Shown: piece after piece, positions 24,551-34,327 of the stretch
Layout of the letters: every line of letters begins with the position of its first letter
How positions within the stretch are numbered: position 1 is the stretch's first letter
Source: Pomphorhynchus laevis
Taxonomy: Eukaryota; Acanthocephala; Palaeacanthocephala; Echinorhynchida; Pomphorhynchidae
Direction: 5' to 3'
Length of the DNA stretch: 64,000 bases
Assembly (NCBI GenBank): GCA_012934845.2
Contig: WNNJ02000050.1
Span: forward strand, 62,001-126,000
Program-made: the position numbers and the translations under genes
Notes under the pieces: model-generated
The model's input: the letters and a program-made list of their open reading frames with translations, nothing else
The model's database searches: none
What the model was told of the DNA's origin: nothing

Positions 24551-24667
24551 ATGACCGGTACGTTTTAAAATTATTATTTATTTATTTTCACACGAGTTAT
24601 TTACCGCAAATGGCTATTTTAATTGTTCACAGAAAAAATTCAATATCTAAAATAACTTGAAGCGTCC

Positions 24668-25330
24668 ACGCCTGTATTTATAGCCAATGCCGAAGCTTTT
24701 GTTTGAAACTGCAGTTGCTAAATGCATATAAAATTTCTTTAGGCCGCACATTCCAAACATTTAATGACCGATGTAAAGTCGCACCACGTGTGGAACTTTG
24801 CCATGTGATAAATTATATAGTGATAGAGGATGACCTCTACAAGGTGACGAACTAATATTTACATAGTGAGAAGGAAGCCCTCTACGGAATGAACCAGCTG
24901 CCACGTCGTAATGAGGTCTAGGTAAATCAACCTTTGACGGTTGATCTGTAAGAAAGCTAAGTGGTCTACGTATGAATACGCAAGTTGAAAACACAATCTA
25001 GAACATCTTTGAAACATTGGCTCAAGCTTCATGATGTCTGCCTTAGCAGATGGAAATGATGCCTCGATACAATATTAAATGTATGGGCACACCAACGCGC
25101 AATATACTTACTAAAAACTCAATGGGCCTAGTCTTGCAAACGTATTTTTGATTCAATACATATCTGTCATTGCCTTACCATGAATAAAGTTAGTATTTGA
25201 ACGAGTTCTTAATGTTCTGTGCAAAACACCCAAATCCCTACACTCAGATACAACTTCAAGTGTATTAACCCCTAATCGAAATCACAATCATGTTTACTTT
25301 ATCCTAGGTTCATATGCTTAAAAAAAGTTC
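24668..25330 (-). mobile_element. Element F (CR1/L2-like), C-terminal RT part
   Basis: Reading leftwards: VVSECRDLGVLHRTLRTRS, then PYIXYCIEASFPSAKADI and PMFQRCSRLCFQLAYSYV, then DQPSKVDLPRPHYDV, GLPSHYVNISSS and LNVWNVRPKEI with a stop at about 24,668. This is the thumb and C-terminus of a CR1/L2-type RT. It continues, on the other side of the family A copy, the palm at 29,790-30,013 and the fingers at 34,328-34,860. All three pieces have the same strand and successive parts of one protein, so they are one element split by two insertions. Confidence 0.75.
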
Positions 25331-25370
25331 ATGAGCTTAAAAAAAAGTTTGAGATAAAATAACATACATT

Positions 25371-25450
25371 CCAGATTATTCCTGTCAGTTCCAGATTATT
25401 CCTGTCAGTTCCAGATTATTCCTGTCAGTTCCAGATTATTCCTGTCAGTT
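25371..25450 (+). repeat. Tandem repeat, 4 x 20 bp
   Basis: Four perfect copies of ccagattattcctgtcagtt, followed by a GC-rich hairpin (ccgctcgctacgctcgcgg). It lies just upstream of the family A ORF1 and inside the break in element F, so it is best read as the 5' UTR of the family A copy, possibly promoter units. Confidence 0.95.
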
Positions 25451-25497
25451 CCGCTCGCTACGCTCGCGGATTGAGCTCAATCTATCGATAAAAGGTC

Positions 25498-26820
25498 ATG
25501 CCTAAAAAAGCGCGATCTCAGATCCCTGTTCCTGATCAACAATCTTCCACATCTAAATGCAATGATGGTTATACCAGCTTTGAAGTTGGATGCGATTCCA
25601 AAGATTGCGATGTATGGACACTTGTTCGTGTTAAAATATCCGACCACTCAGTGTATAAACTTAAACATTTCACTTGCGGTTTTTGTACATCAGTACGACT
25701 ACTACAGTTATCCTGCTCATCTACTCCTGTATCACACACTACCACTCAGACCAATGCTGTTTTAGATGTTTCCCTCGCATCAACACCTGACTTCGCATCA
25801 TATAATCCCATTATTGAACCTACTCTCTCACACACTCCTCGTTCAACTACGTACCAAACTTCCATTAATCTTTCTCATTCTAACAATGCTAACGGTAAAG
25901 CTTTTCATCTCGTACCTCCTCTTTCCTATTCTCCCCCAATCTAAATAAATCTCAAACTTCTTTATTCTCCTCACGAACTCCTTACTCGACCCCCTGTATC
26001 ACCTCTCAATAATTTACACCCTTCCATCAAAATCATTTCCAGTAACATTTCCGATCAACTAATTCAACACTCCATTCCTGTCACTCATGCCCCAACCTAT
26101 TTTAATTCTCCTTACTCTACCTCCCAAGTAACACTTCCCAATAAGTTACATCCTTCATTTAAAATCATATCCAGTCACATCTCTGATCAACCGATTCAAC
26201 ACCCCGCTCCTGTCACACTTGCTCCAACCAATATTAATTCTTTATCAAGCACCCCTGTCATTTCCACTTCTATCTGCTCATCTACCTCGACTCCAACCAG
26301 CTCTGTCCGTCCACCACTTCCACGAAATCGTTTTCCTTCGCGCGATCGCTGTATAATCATATCAAACTTAAAGCTTTCCGAATCTGCTTCTCCACAATCT
26401 CGCCTCGATGATGATGTATCTGCTTTCAGGTCTATCCTAGCAACCATTCTTCCTGATGATAACCCATCACTCTTCAATAATATCGCTCCTGTATCCTTTA
26501 TTCGTTTAAACAAATCCACTAAATCAAATCATCTCAGTCCTCCACTCTTAAAAATCGTTTTCCGACATAGTTCACATGCCTCTTCGGTACTCTCCCAACG
26601 TTTTAAACTTCTTACCACTTCATCTACTTGCCGTATCTTTCCTGACCGCTCCCCTTCTGATATTGCCCAGCTCAATTTAGCTCGCATTGAAAAACATCGA
26701 CGTGAAACAAACGGCGAGTCATCCTTATCTATACGTAAAATCAACGGAAATTTTCACGTTCTTCACACAAGGCCAAAAATTCGATGGCGTCCCATCTCTC
26801 CCCCTTGTCTTCTTCGCTAG
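25498..26820 (+). pseudogene. Family A ORF1: zinc-finger/RNA-binding protein, one internal stop
   Basis: One frame runs from ATG 25,498 to TAG 26,820 (440 codons) with a single stop, TAA at 25,942. The N-terminus has the same Cys pattern as element C ORF1: VGCDSKDCDVWTLV then LKHFTCGFCTS. The middle holds a 132-bp internal duplication (from 26,008 and from 26,140; shared residues LHPS-KIIS-ISDQ-IQH). The C-terminal domain has RDRCIIISNLKLSE, VSFIRLNKSTKSN, PPLLKIVF and RIFPDRSPSDIAQLNLARIE, the RRM-like/C-terminal layout of CR1-clade ORF1. It ends 37 nt inside ORF2, in another frame, suggesting coupled translation. Loss of the stop would make it continuous. Confidence 0.85.
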
Positions 26821-29693
26821 TCGATCTCGCTCCTAAGCATACTTTTCGTCTTAGTCTATTCAATACTCGCTCCATTCTTCATAAAGCTGATATGCTTCTC
26901 GATATCTTCGATCAATTATCTATCGATATTCTCTGCATTACCGAATCCTGGCACACTGACTCCGACGATCTTGCTATTCGTCGTCTATGTCGCTCTGGTT
27001 GTTCTCTAGTTGAATCAGCTCGTCAAATTACATCTCATACATCTACTGCGTCTAACCATGGCGGTATTGTTGCCATTGCTCGTCACCCAATGTCTTTACG
27101 TAAAATCAACGTTAACATCCGTTACACCTCGTTCGAATTACTCATATGCAGATTATCAACGCCTTTCCCTCTGGAACTTGTGATTGTATACCGTCCAGGT
27201 TCAGTTGCCCCATCACGTATCTTCTTTAACGACCTTGCAGATCTAATGTCTCACTGTTCATTGTCTTATACTCCTTCTTTTGTTCTCGGTGACTTTAACA
27301 TTCGTCTTGATCGCCCGTCTGACTCTGACTCTATCACTTTAACTAATCTTTTTTCTGATTTTAACTATAAATTACTTTCAACAAGCCCAACTCATATTCT
27401 CGGCGGTGCTCTCGACATCATTGCTGTTCCTAACTGCTTCAATGACTATACCTCCTTGTCAATTACTGATCCTGGTTTGTCCGATCATTTCCTTGTCACT
27501 CTTACTCTTACTCGTCCCCATCCTCCTTCTCCGCCTTTACCATTATCTACACCAAGTCGACCCTGGAAGCTTCTCGATATCCCTATTCTCTGCACAGCCT
27601 TACTCAATTCTTCACTCTTTTCACTTCCTCTTAACTATCTCTCTCCCGATGATCTCTGCATTCTGTTTGATTCTGAACTTACGTCGATCCTCAATAACCT
27701 TCTACCTAGTCGACTTCGACGTTCCCAGCGCTTGCGCCATGCTCCCTGGTTCGATTCTGACTGTAGTCTTTCTAAGCGTCGACTCCGTCACTCTTTTCGT
27801 ATGTATAAACGCTTTCTTAAACGTTCACCCAACTCACTCCCTCCAAATCTTCGTGATTCCTACTTTTCTCAACGCCGTTCACATCTCATTCTTATACGTA
27901 CTAAACGTACTCTCTTTTGGCGAAATCAACTCGAGTCATCTTCCAACTCGAAATCTCATTGGAAAATCTTAAACTCAATTCTTTCACGATCATCTACCCC
28001 TTGTAATATAAATCCTGATGAATTTTCTTCTTATCTACAAACTAAGCTATCTAATTTACTTTCCCTACTACCCATAGCCCCCTTGTACCCACTCTTATCT
28101 TTAAATACTTCCCTCCCAGAACTATTCCACCTTCTTCCCGTTTCGTCTGATGAAGTTTCTTCGGTTCTGCTGTCATTACCTAATAAAACCTCTCCTTCTG
28201 ACCCAATTCCCACTCACTTACTTAAAAATATCTGCACTTTTATCTTACCCTTCCTAACCACATTGTTCAACTCGTCCATCCGTAGCTGTACATTTCCTTC
28301 CATCTGGAAATGCGCCACTGTTCGTCCTATCATCAAAAAGCAATCTCTCGACTCTTCACTACCATCTTCGTACCGTCCAATCTCACTTCTCCCAACCCTC
28401 TCTAAACTCCTTGAGCGTCTCGTTCTTAAGCAAGTTAATACATATCTCTATTCCTCTAACTTATTTCCTCCCTTCCAAGCCGCTTTTCGCTCTAATTACT
28501 CTACCGAAATTGCATGTCTTAAAGTTTATAACGACTTACTCATATCGCGCGATCATAAATTATGTAGTGTCATAGTTTCTCTTGATCTATCGTCTGCTTT
28601 TGACATCGTCGATCACTCGATTCTTCTCCATCGCCTTCGTCATGATTATGGCTTCTCTTTACCCACTGTATCATGGTTTTCTTCATATCTATCAAACCGT
28701 ACATTTCGCGTATATTCTAACTCTTCTCTCTCCCATCCTTCGTCCATTCCGTCCGGTGTTCCGCAAGGCTCCGTATTAGGCCCTATACTTTTCTCTCTTC
28801 TTCTTGGTGATTTGTCTTCGATTTCTCATAAATTTAACTTCCATGTTATGCAATATGCTGATGACATTCTCATCTATGCTCATGCACCTGTTTATCGTAT
28901 TCGCGATCTTAGTGTTTCTGCTTCCGACTGTCTTGTCTCAATTTCCAATCATCTTTCTTCCCTTCGCCTTTCTCTGAATCCTGATAAATCCAAAATTATG
29001 TGGATCCTACCTCGACGCCTCGGCTTCAAACCTCCCTCCGTATCATTGAATTCTACAATTCTTCCTATCGTTGATAATCTCGTTTTCCTAGGCTTCCATT
29101 TTGACAACCGACTTTCACTTAAACCTTTCGTTAGAGATAAAGTACGCTCATCTACCTTGATACTCCGCAACCTCCGTCAAGTTCGTAGATTGATCGATTT
29201 CCCTTCTTGTATGACTCTCATATCATCTCTCCTTTTTTCTAGACTCGATTATTGTCTTAGTCTATTTTCCAACTCACCTAAATCCACTCTTCTTCCCCTA
29301 CAACGCATCGTCAACGCAGCTGTCCGAATTCTCCTCCGTCTTCGTCGTTTTGATCACACATCCTACCATCTTGCTTCTCTCGATTTGCCTACAATTTATT
29401 GTCGTGTTCAAATTCGTCTTCTTATCGTTGCTTTCCGCCTTGTAACTTTTCATACCCCTTCATTTCTCAACCTTCCTTTTCTTGATAATTCTCGTCCTGT
29501 TTACTGCTCCTTGCGTTCCTGTAATTCCCTTCTTTTACATGTCCCAAACTACTCTACCTCCTTTGGACTCCGCTCCTTCCTGGTGGCTGCTCCTCTATCG
29601 TGGAATCATCTGCCCATTCATATACGCCAATCAACTTCCCTGCAGTGCTTCAAACGACAAATCCGATCCCATCTGAACAATTTAACTGCTTGA
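26784..29693 (+). CDS. Family A ORF2: APE endonuclease and reverse transcriptase, 969 codons, intact
   Basis: Endonuclease, residues about 20-240: LSLFNTRSILH (Asn27), CITESWHTD (Glu54), VIVYRPGS, SFVLGDFNIRLD (Asp170, Asn172), GLSDHFLVTL (Asp/His). A connector follows with RHAPWFDSDCSL. RT: SYRPISLLPTLSKLLERL, FQAAFRSNYSTEIACLKVY, VIVSLDLSSAFDIVDHS (motif A), SGVPQGSVLGPILF (motif B), QYADDILIYAH (catalytic YADD at 691-694), then RLSLNPDKSKIMW and a C-terminal domain with PLSWNHLPIHIRQS. All catalytic residues are present and no lesion is visible, so this is the best candidate in the window for a recently active enzyme. It would nick DNA and copy the element RNA from its 3' hairpin. Its closest copy is at 18.0-21.1 kb. 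Confidence 0.95.
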   Translation: MASHLSPLSSSLVDLAPKHTFRLSLFNTRSILHKADMLLDIFDQLSIDILCITESWHTDSDDLAIRRLCRSGCSLVESARQITSHTSTASNHGGIVAIARHPMSLRKINVNIRYTSFELLICRLSTPFPLELVIVYRPGSVAPSRIFFNDLADLMSHCSLSYTPSFVLGDFNIRLDRPSDSDSITLTNLFSDFNYKLLSTSPTHILGGALDIIAVPNCFNDYTSLSITDPGLSDHFLVTLTLTRPHPPSPPLPLSTPSRPWKLLDIPILCTALLNSSLFSLPLNYLSPDDLCILFDSELTSILNNLLPSRLRRSQRLRHAPWFDSDCSLSKRRLRHSFRMYKRFLKRSPNSLPPNLRDSYFSQRRSHLILIRTKRTLFWRNQLESSSNSKSHWKILNSILSRSSTPCNINPDEFSSYLQTKLSNLLSLLPIAPLYPLLSLNTSLPELFHLLPVSSDEVSSVLLSLPNKTSPSDPIPTHLLKNICTFILPFLTTLFNSSIRSCTFPSIWKCATVRPIIKKQSLDSSLPSSYRPISLLPTLSKLLERLVLKQVNTYLYSSNLFPPFQAAFRSNYSTEIACLKVYNDLLISRDHKLCSVIVSLDLSSAFDIVDHSILLHRLRHDYGFSLPTVSWFSSYLSNRTFRVYSNSSLSHPSSIPSGVPQGSVLGPILFSLLLGDLSSISHKFNFHVMQYADDILIYAHAPVYRIRDLSVSASDCLVSISNHLSSLRLSLNPDKSKIMWILPRRLGFKPPSVSLNSTILPIVDNLVFLGFHFDNRLSLKPFVRDKVRSSTLILRNLRQVRRLIDFPSCMTLISSLLFSRLDYCLSLFSNSPKSTLLPLQRIVNAAVRILLRLRRFDHTSYHLASLDLPTIYCRVQIRLLIVAFRLVTFHTPSFLNLPFLDNSRPVYCSLRSCNSLLLHVPNYSTSFGLRSFLVAAPLSWNHLPIHIRQSTSLQCFKRQIRSHLNNLTA

Positions 29694-29710
29694 CTTTCTC
29701 ATTTTTGTTT

Positions 29711-29780
29711 GTGGACTTGTAAGCGTACAGCTTGTACGCATTTGCCACATTAAATAAATTTGTATTATTATTATTATTAT
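29711..29780 (+). promoter_or_regulatory. Family A 3' end: conserved hairpin, AATAAA and (TTA)n tail
   Basis: The outer stem GTGG/CCAC (29,711-29,714 with 29,745-29,748) encloses an inner stem GCGTAC/GTACGC (29,723-29,728 with 29,734-29,739, 5-nt loop). Other copies have GCGTGC/GCACGC, so both sides of one pair changed together. It is followed by taaataaattt and six TTA units to about 29,780, a typical CR1/L2-type microsatellite tail that marks the 3' end of the element. Confidence 0.85.
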
Positions 29781-29789
29781 GGACACATT

Positions 29790-30013
29790 AACTTTCAGTA
29801 TCATACCCAGAGCTACATTCCATTTGTATATTTGATCGAAGTCGTCCTGTAGGGACTGACCATACTTATAATTGATATTTATCGACCAAAGTTTGAGGTC
29901 ATTCGCAAAACCAAGCAAGGGTTCTGAATTCTTAACAACAAGCCATTAAGGTAAAGAATAAAGAAAGGAGGACCGAGCACAGTACCCTGCGGAATTCCAC
30001 GATTTAAAAACAT
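29790..30013 (-). mobile_element. Element F (CR1/L2-like), RT palm
   Basis: The minus strand encodes NRGIPQGTVLGPPFFILYLN (motif B) and, after a frameshift, GFANDLKLWSINI (motif C, with Asn in place of the first catalytic Asp), then LQDDFDQIYKWNVALG. The piece ends at 29,790 against the family A tail and, on the right, at a 27-bp direct repeat beyond which the gypsy element begins. Confidence 0.8.
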
Positions 30014-30355
30014 CAATAATTAACTCTAAATATCACATGTCATTCACCCCAGCGATATATTCAGACAGGTATGCTTGTCGTTTGGTTTTTCGGGAAAACC
30101 GTCTTAATTCCATGGTTGGAACTTTATCCAAAGATTCATTAAGTCCACGAAATTCGCTCAATCACTCTTTTGCATCACTAACATTTGAATGCTTTTGTAC
30201 GAGTAGATCGCTAATATTATTTTCTCTTTACTCCGGAGTTTCTTCATTTGCATGATTATCATTGATTGGAGATACATGTTCCGAGTGCTTCTCCAAATTA
30301 TCATCGATTATTTTAGTGATGTGTGGTGATCTTGATAAGTATCGAGTGGATAAAA

Positions 30356-30490
30356 AAGATTTATTTAACGTGGCAAATGCGTGCAAGCGCACGCTTACAT
30401 GACCACAACAAAACAAAAATGTAAATCATGTGTCGAGAAGGTGTGAACGGAGGAGGTGTTTGAATGTGATAAAGGAGAGAGATGTAAATC
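30356..30490 (-). mobile_element. Family B 3' end only (about 130 bp), inside the gypsy element
   Basis: The first 120 bp match the 3' end of the B copy at 35,757-35,880 nearly base for base, including the hairpin (30,369-30,406). The copy is extremely 5'-truncated. The word gatgtaaatcatgtgtcgag occurs at both its inner part (30,420) and its right end (30,483), so a local duplication accompanied the insertion. Confidence 0.85.
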
Positions 30491-31403
30491 ATGTGTCGAG
30501 AGGGATTGAGGATATAGTATCCTCAATCCTATTTCCTCTCTTGATGATGGCATAATGTAGGTTTGCATGAATTAATTTTGTGCGCTCAACTGGTGCATCA
30601 CATTTTGTTTTGCGATTGAAACGCTTAACGAACATTTCGTCAGAATTCACTAGCCATTCTGGCATAGGGGTTCCGCTTTCCGTCTTTCGTGTAAATTTAA
30701 ATGATCTCGAATGATGTGTCGAATATGATGTCGTGCAAAGCAATGATCGTACTGGCTGTAAGCTTCTGGGAGGATTGTTTGCCATCTATCAATATTCAGG
30801 TCAGAGTTGTGTAGACGTAACGAAATTGATGTCCAGATTACTTCATTATATTTCTCTATTTGCCCGTTTGATAAAAGGTGGTATGGTGTTGATTGAGACA
30901 AACATATTCTTTTCTGTAGTTGATAACGACAAAATAGTATCGAGGTGAAAGACGTTCCCCTGTCCGTATAAATACTCCAGAAATCCGAAAATTGAGAATA
31001 TCTGGTTCAGATAACGGATTACTGTATCAGATGAAGTGTCGACACAAGCAAAGGCAAAGGGAAATCTGCTATATTTATCTACAATTACGAGCAGAAACTT
31101 GTTTTTATTCAAAGTAGGTAAAGAAGCATTAAAATCCATAGCTAGGCGTTCGAAAGGCCGATGTGAGTTACTTATTGAACTATTTGGTGGCTTGTGAAAA
31201 TGAAGCTTTAAAACAGTACAACTTTTACATTCTTGTGTTATTTGACGTACATCACCTATTGAATATGGTAGATTTTGCATTTGAACGAAATGCCACATTC
31301 TGGTGACTCCTGGATGGCACAGGGTTTTATGAAGGTTCCTAACATTGGACAAAACATCGGATACAGTGTTCACATAACAGCGTGATAATGCATCAGCAGC
31401 CAC
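30489..31403 (-). pseudogene. Gypsy integrase remnant
   Basis: MAADALSRC ends the RNase H-integrase linker. The HHCC zinc region follows (NLHKTLCHPGVTRMWHFVQ with ECKSCTVLK), then the catalytic core with RLAMDFNASL (first Asp), VIVDKYSRFPFAF (second Asp region) and STPYHLLSNGQIEKYN (with the catalytic Glu position in NGQIEK). At least two frameshifts (about 30,960 and 30,760) split it. It once joined element cDNA to host DNA. Confidence 0.85.
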
Positions 31404-31573
31404 GTTTTCTCTTTCTGGGTGGTATGAAATCTCAAAGCAGTACTGTGAAATTCCAAACGCCGTAGTTCCATCTTATCGATTTTAATTTTACTACGGCCGG
31501 CTCGAGTAAATATTCATTATACTGCTCGTTGGTCGGTTATTATCGTGAATAATCGTCCTGTTAGGTAATGTCG

Positions 31574-32570
31574 CTAAAAGCGAACAGCTTCTATTATTGC
31601 TAATTCGTCTTTTTCGACAGAAGCGTAGCGTTTGACACTTTTATCAAGTGTTCTAGAGAAGAACGCTACAGGTTTGTGGTTTTGCGAGAGAGTAGCGCCA
31701 ATCGCACAGTCAGAAGCATCAGTTTCCAACAGAAAATGTTCTGAAGGATCAATAGACGAAAGTGTAGAGCATGATAAGCGTTGCTTTAATGTGGAGAAGT
31801 TATTACGTGCATCTGTCGATAACGGAACTTGGTGTTTGCTAAGGGATGTATTATCGTTAAAAAAGTTAATTATCCACTTTGAATAGTTTGAGAATTGGCC
31901 GAGTACGCGTTTTAGTTCAGTTGAGTTTGTAGGTTCGGGTAGCCCCATGACAGGCTGTACTCGACCTTGATTAGAAGAAATTGTGGCATTTTCAATGTCT
32001 TATCCTATAATGCAAATACTAGTAACATCGAAAACACATTTATCTCACAACTTGATTAAAACGATCAGGTTTCATTTGTGATCATCTTTTGTTTTTCTAG
32101 CAACCACGACATCGCCAATGTAATAGAATGTAGCTTCGAGACGTTTACTCTCGATTATTTAAGACGATACCCACTGAAAAACCACAGGGGCATTCGTTAA
32201 ACCAAAAGGCATACATCTGGATTACAAAAGGTTTCCAGCTGCTTCAAAACCTGTATACTTCCTGTATTCATCGCGAATCGGAATTTGATAGTAAGCGCAA
32301 CGGAGATCTAGGCGGCTAAATACACTATATAATGAAAGGTTGTCAATTATATCATCGATTCTGGGCAGAGGAAAACCGCTAACAAGGTAAATTTGTTAAT
32401 TGTCTGACTATAATCGACCACCATCCGCGTAATTCGTTTGAACTTGACCAACACGACTTGTGATCGCCATAGCGAATTGCTCGCCTCGATGATATTGTCA
32501 TGTAAAAGTCCTTTTAGCTGTTAGAATAAATATTTGGTCTTCGGAGTTTCGTCTACGGGAAGGGATCGCA
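31574..32570 (-). pseudogene. Gypsy reverse transcriptase and RNase H remnant
   Basis: RT traces read LPRIDDIIDNLSLYSVFSRL, then RCAYYQIPIRDEYRKYTGFE, MPFGLTNAPVVFQ and YIGDVVVA (YxDD with Gly for the first Asp) between 32,400 and 32,050, in shifted frames. The 31,574-31,948 frame holds LKRVLGQFSNYSKWI and FLLETDASDCAIGATLSQ followed by PVAFFSRTLDKSVKRYASVE, the end of RT and the RNase H start with its catalytic Asp. Several stops; inactive. Confidence 0.85.
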
Positions 32571-32576
32571 ATTAAT

Positions 32577-32780
32577 AATAATAATTTATGTGAAGTGGCA
32601 AATGCGTGTCAACTGCACGCTTACAAGTCCACTAACTAAAAAGCATAGCACAAGTCATATAGATAAATTTCTTAAATTGTTTGAATTGTTTAGATGTGAT
32701 CGGATTTTGCGTTTGAAACACGTCGTTGAGGTTGATTGGCGTATATGAATAGGCAGATGTATGGGTAGTTAAATGTGAAA
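32577..32780 (-). mobile_element. Family A 3' end, 5'-truncated, inside the gypsy element
   Basis: Minus-strand sequence encodes LPIHIRQST and FKRKIRSHLNN (shifted frames), matching the last 30 codons of family A ORF2, then the 3' UTR with the hairpin (32,595-32,632) and an attattatta tail. It separates the gypsy protease from the RT. Confidence 0.85.
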
Positions 32781-32939
32781 ATAATGAAGGCGATCCGATC
32801 TTCATTACTGAATTCACTTCAAGTTGAGGTTAGTTGCCATTTATCTTCATCGTTATAGCAAAATGAAGATGCATGAAAGGCATTCTAGGATCACGTCTGT
32901 AACCAAGGTTGGGAGGACGAACAAGCGAACGTCAGTATA

Positions 32940-33413
32940 TCACATGTCGTTAAAACGAACTGTGCAAGAAGCATTTGTGCATTTGTTCAATAAGCATTTG
33001 TGCATTGACGAGACCATACTGACCTTTAGGTTCGACGATTGCTCGATAAGCTGACATGCCTTAATCACATCACTTCGGATTAGATTAATACTGCTTCCAC
33101 TGTCTAATAATGCATGACAAGCTCGACCATTAATTGTTATTTTGTATACTCTTGGCTTAGCTAAACCTTCTTTAGTGGTTTCAATCGATAAATTTGTATC
33201 TATAACGGCCGACGATATTAAATGTTTTGACCTCACTGACCTTCGCAAAGTGACCACGTTTGTTACATTTTCGGCAACGTGAATGTTTCGAATTCCCGCA
33301 AAAATAGCATTTTTGATAATTTTGGATTGCTGTACAACTACTGTCGAATGTTCTGTATTCACAATCATCAGATGGTAATTGAGCGTCGACTTTATGAATT
33401 GAAGGTATCTCAT
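32940..33413 (-). pseudogene. Gypsy zinc knuckle and aspartic protease remnant
   Basis: In one frame a knuckle-like FCGNSKHSRCRKCNKRGHFA is readable (33,235-33,305). In the frame of the long ORF the protease core follows: YKITINGRACHALLDSGSSI with the catalytic Asp-Ser-Gly, then LIRSDVI. A one-base shift separates the two. In retroelements this protease processes the Gag-Pol polyprotein. Confidence 0.85.
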
Positions 33414-33429
33414 ATGTTATTTAATACGA

Positions 33430-34064
33430 CGATTTACTGAGATTTTTGATAATCTCATCATCATGATCGAGTCTGCTGATGAGCAGACTCGATCACACGA
33501 GGCAAGTTTATACGCATAGTCTTTGTTTAGAATTTGATTATCTAATAATCGCTCGCGAATAGTTTGAAACGATTCCGGCCACAAACGTATCAGGTATTAA
33601 CAAGTCACGATGTTCCTCTGCTGGTGTAGCTTTAAATGTGACTTGCTTATCAGCGATTCTAGAACACGAATGTATTGGTCTATTGTTTAGGCTGATTATT
33701 GTCGTAGACTGCAAAGTTTGTGACGGATAAATACATCACTTGTATCTTTTTGAAAAGCTTTCTTAAAGACAAAGATAGCTGCATCGTAAGATTCAGAACT
33801 GTCAATCAGTTCAAAAATTGAGGATGATATGTGGTTAATCAAAAGATCGATGAGGATGATATGTGGTTAATCAAAAGATCGAATTTTCGGGACTTCTGTA
33901 ATATTGACAATTGAAATAAGGAATGTTTCGAATAGCTGAAGCCAATGATTCCATTCTCGTGCGCAGTTAACATGTTCAGGACATAGGTCGAGGATTGACG
34001 GCTTTAATAGTTTATCTATGAACAATATTTCGAATAAATTGAACCGAAAAATATCACATGTCAA
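33430..34064 (-). pseudogene. Gypsy Gag remnant
   Basis: Shifted frames read ILDLCPEHVNCAREWNHWL, LFETFLISIVN, INHISSSIFELIDSSESYDA and LASCDRVCSSADS, the helix pattern of Ty3/gypsy Gag capsid (W-x-x-W-L near the start and R-x-R-L-L further on: FQTIRERLLDNQILNKDYAY). A 32-bp tandem duplication (33,821-33,852 and 33,853-33,884) and many stops break it. Confidence 0.7.
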
Positions 34065-34327
34065 TTATATAGTATTAAAATAACGTGTTATCAAAAAATT
34101 TAATTGTAGCATTGACTGCACAATTAATTTAAATAAAAAAAGAAAAATAAATAAAGATAAGAACATTCACAGATGAAAGCCATTCATTAAAGCTAAAATG
34201 CCAAAAAACAGATGAGTCGAATAATCGTCAACCAGCATTAAAAGGACTGAAACGTGAAAATAGATGACTTCATTCAAAATATCTATAAATGTAAAAACAA
34301 CAATAATTAACTCTAAATATCACATGT

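Larger units (their letters stand above)
30041..34300 (-). mobile_element. Ty3/gypsy LTR-type retrotransposon interior, decayed, inserted in element F
   Basis: Gag, zinc knuckle/protease, RT, RNase H and integrase occur in this order from right to left, which is the Ty3/gypsy order (integrase after RT). The whole block is flanked by an identical 27-bp direct repeat at 30,014-30,040 and 34,301-34,327, and by the two halves of the element F RT. I could not find long terminal repeats inside the block, so the LTRs are lost or too decayed. Two pieces of CR1-like 3' ends (30,356-30,490 and 32,577-32,780) have since landed inside it. Confidence 0.85.

Noticed and set aside
30014-34327. 27-bp repeats as the gypsy LTRs
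   Set aside because: They begin with TG on the minus strand, but the sequences beyond them are the two halves of another RT gene, and similarity fades after about 40 bp.
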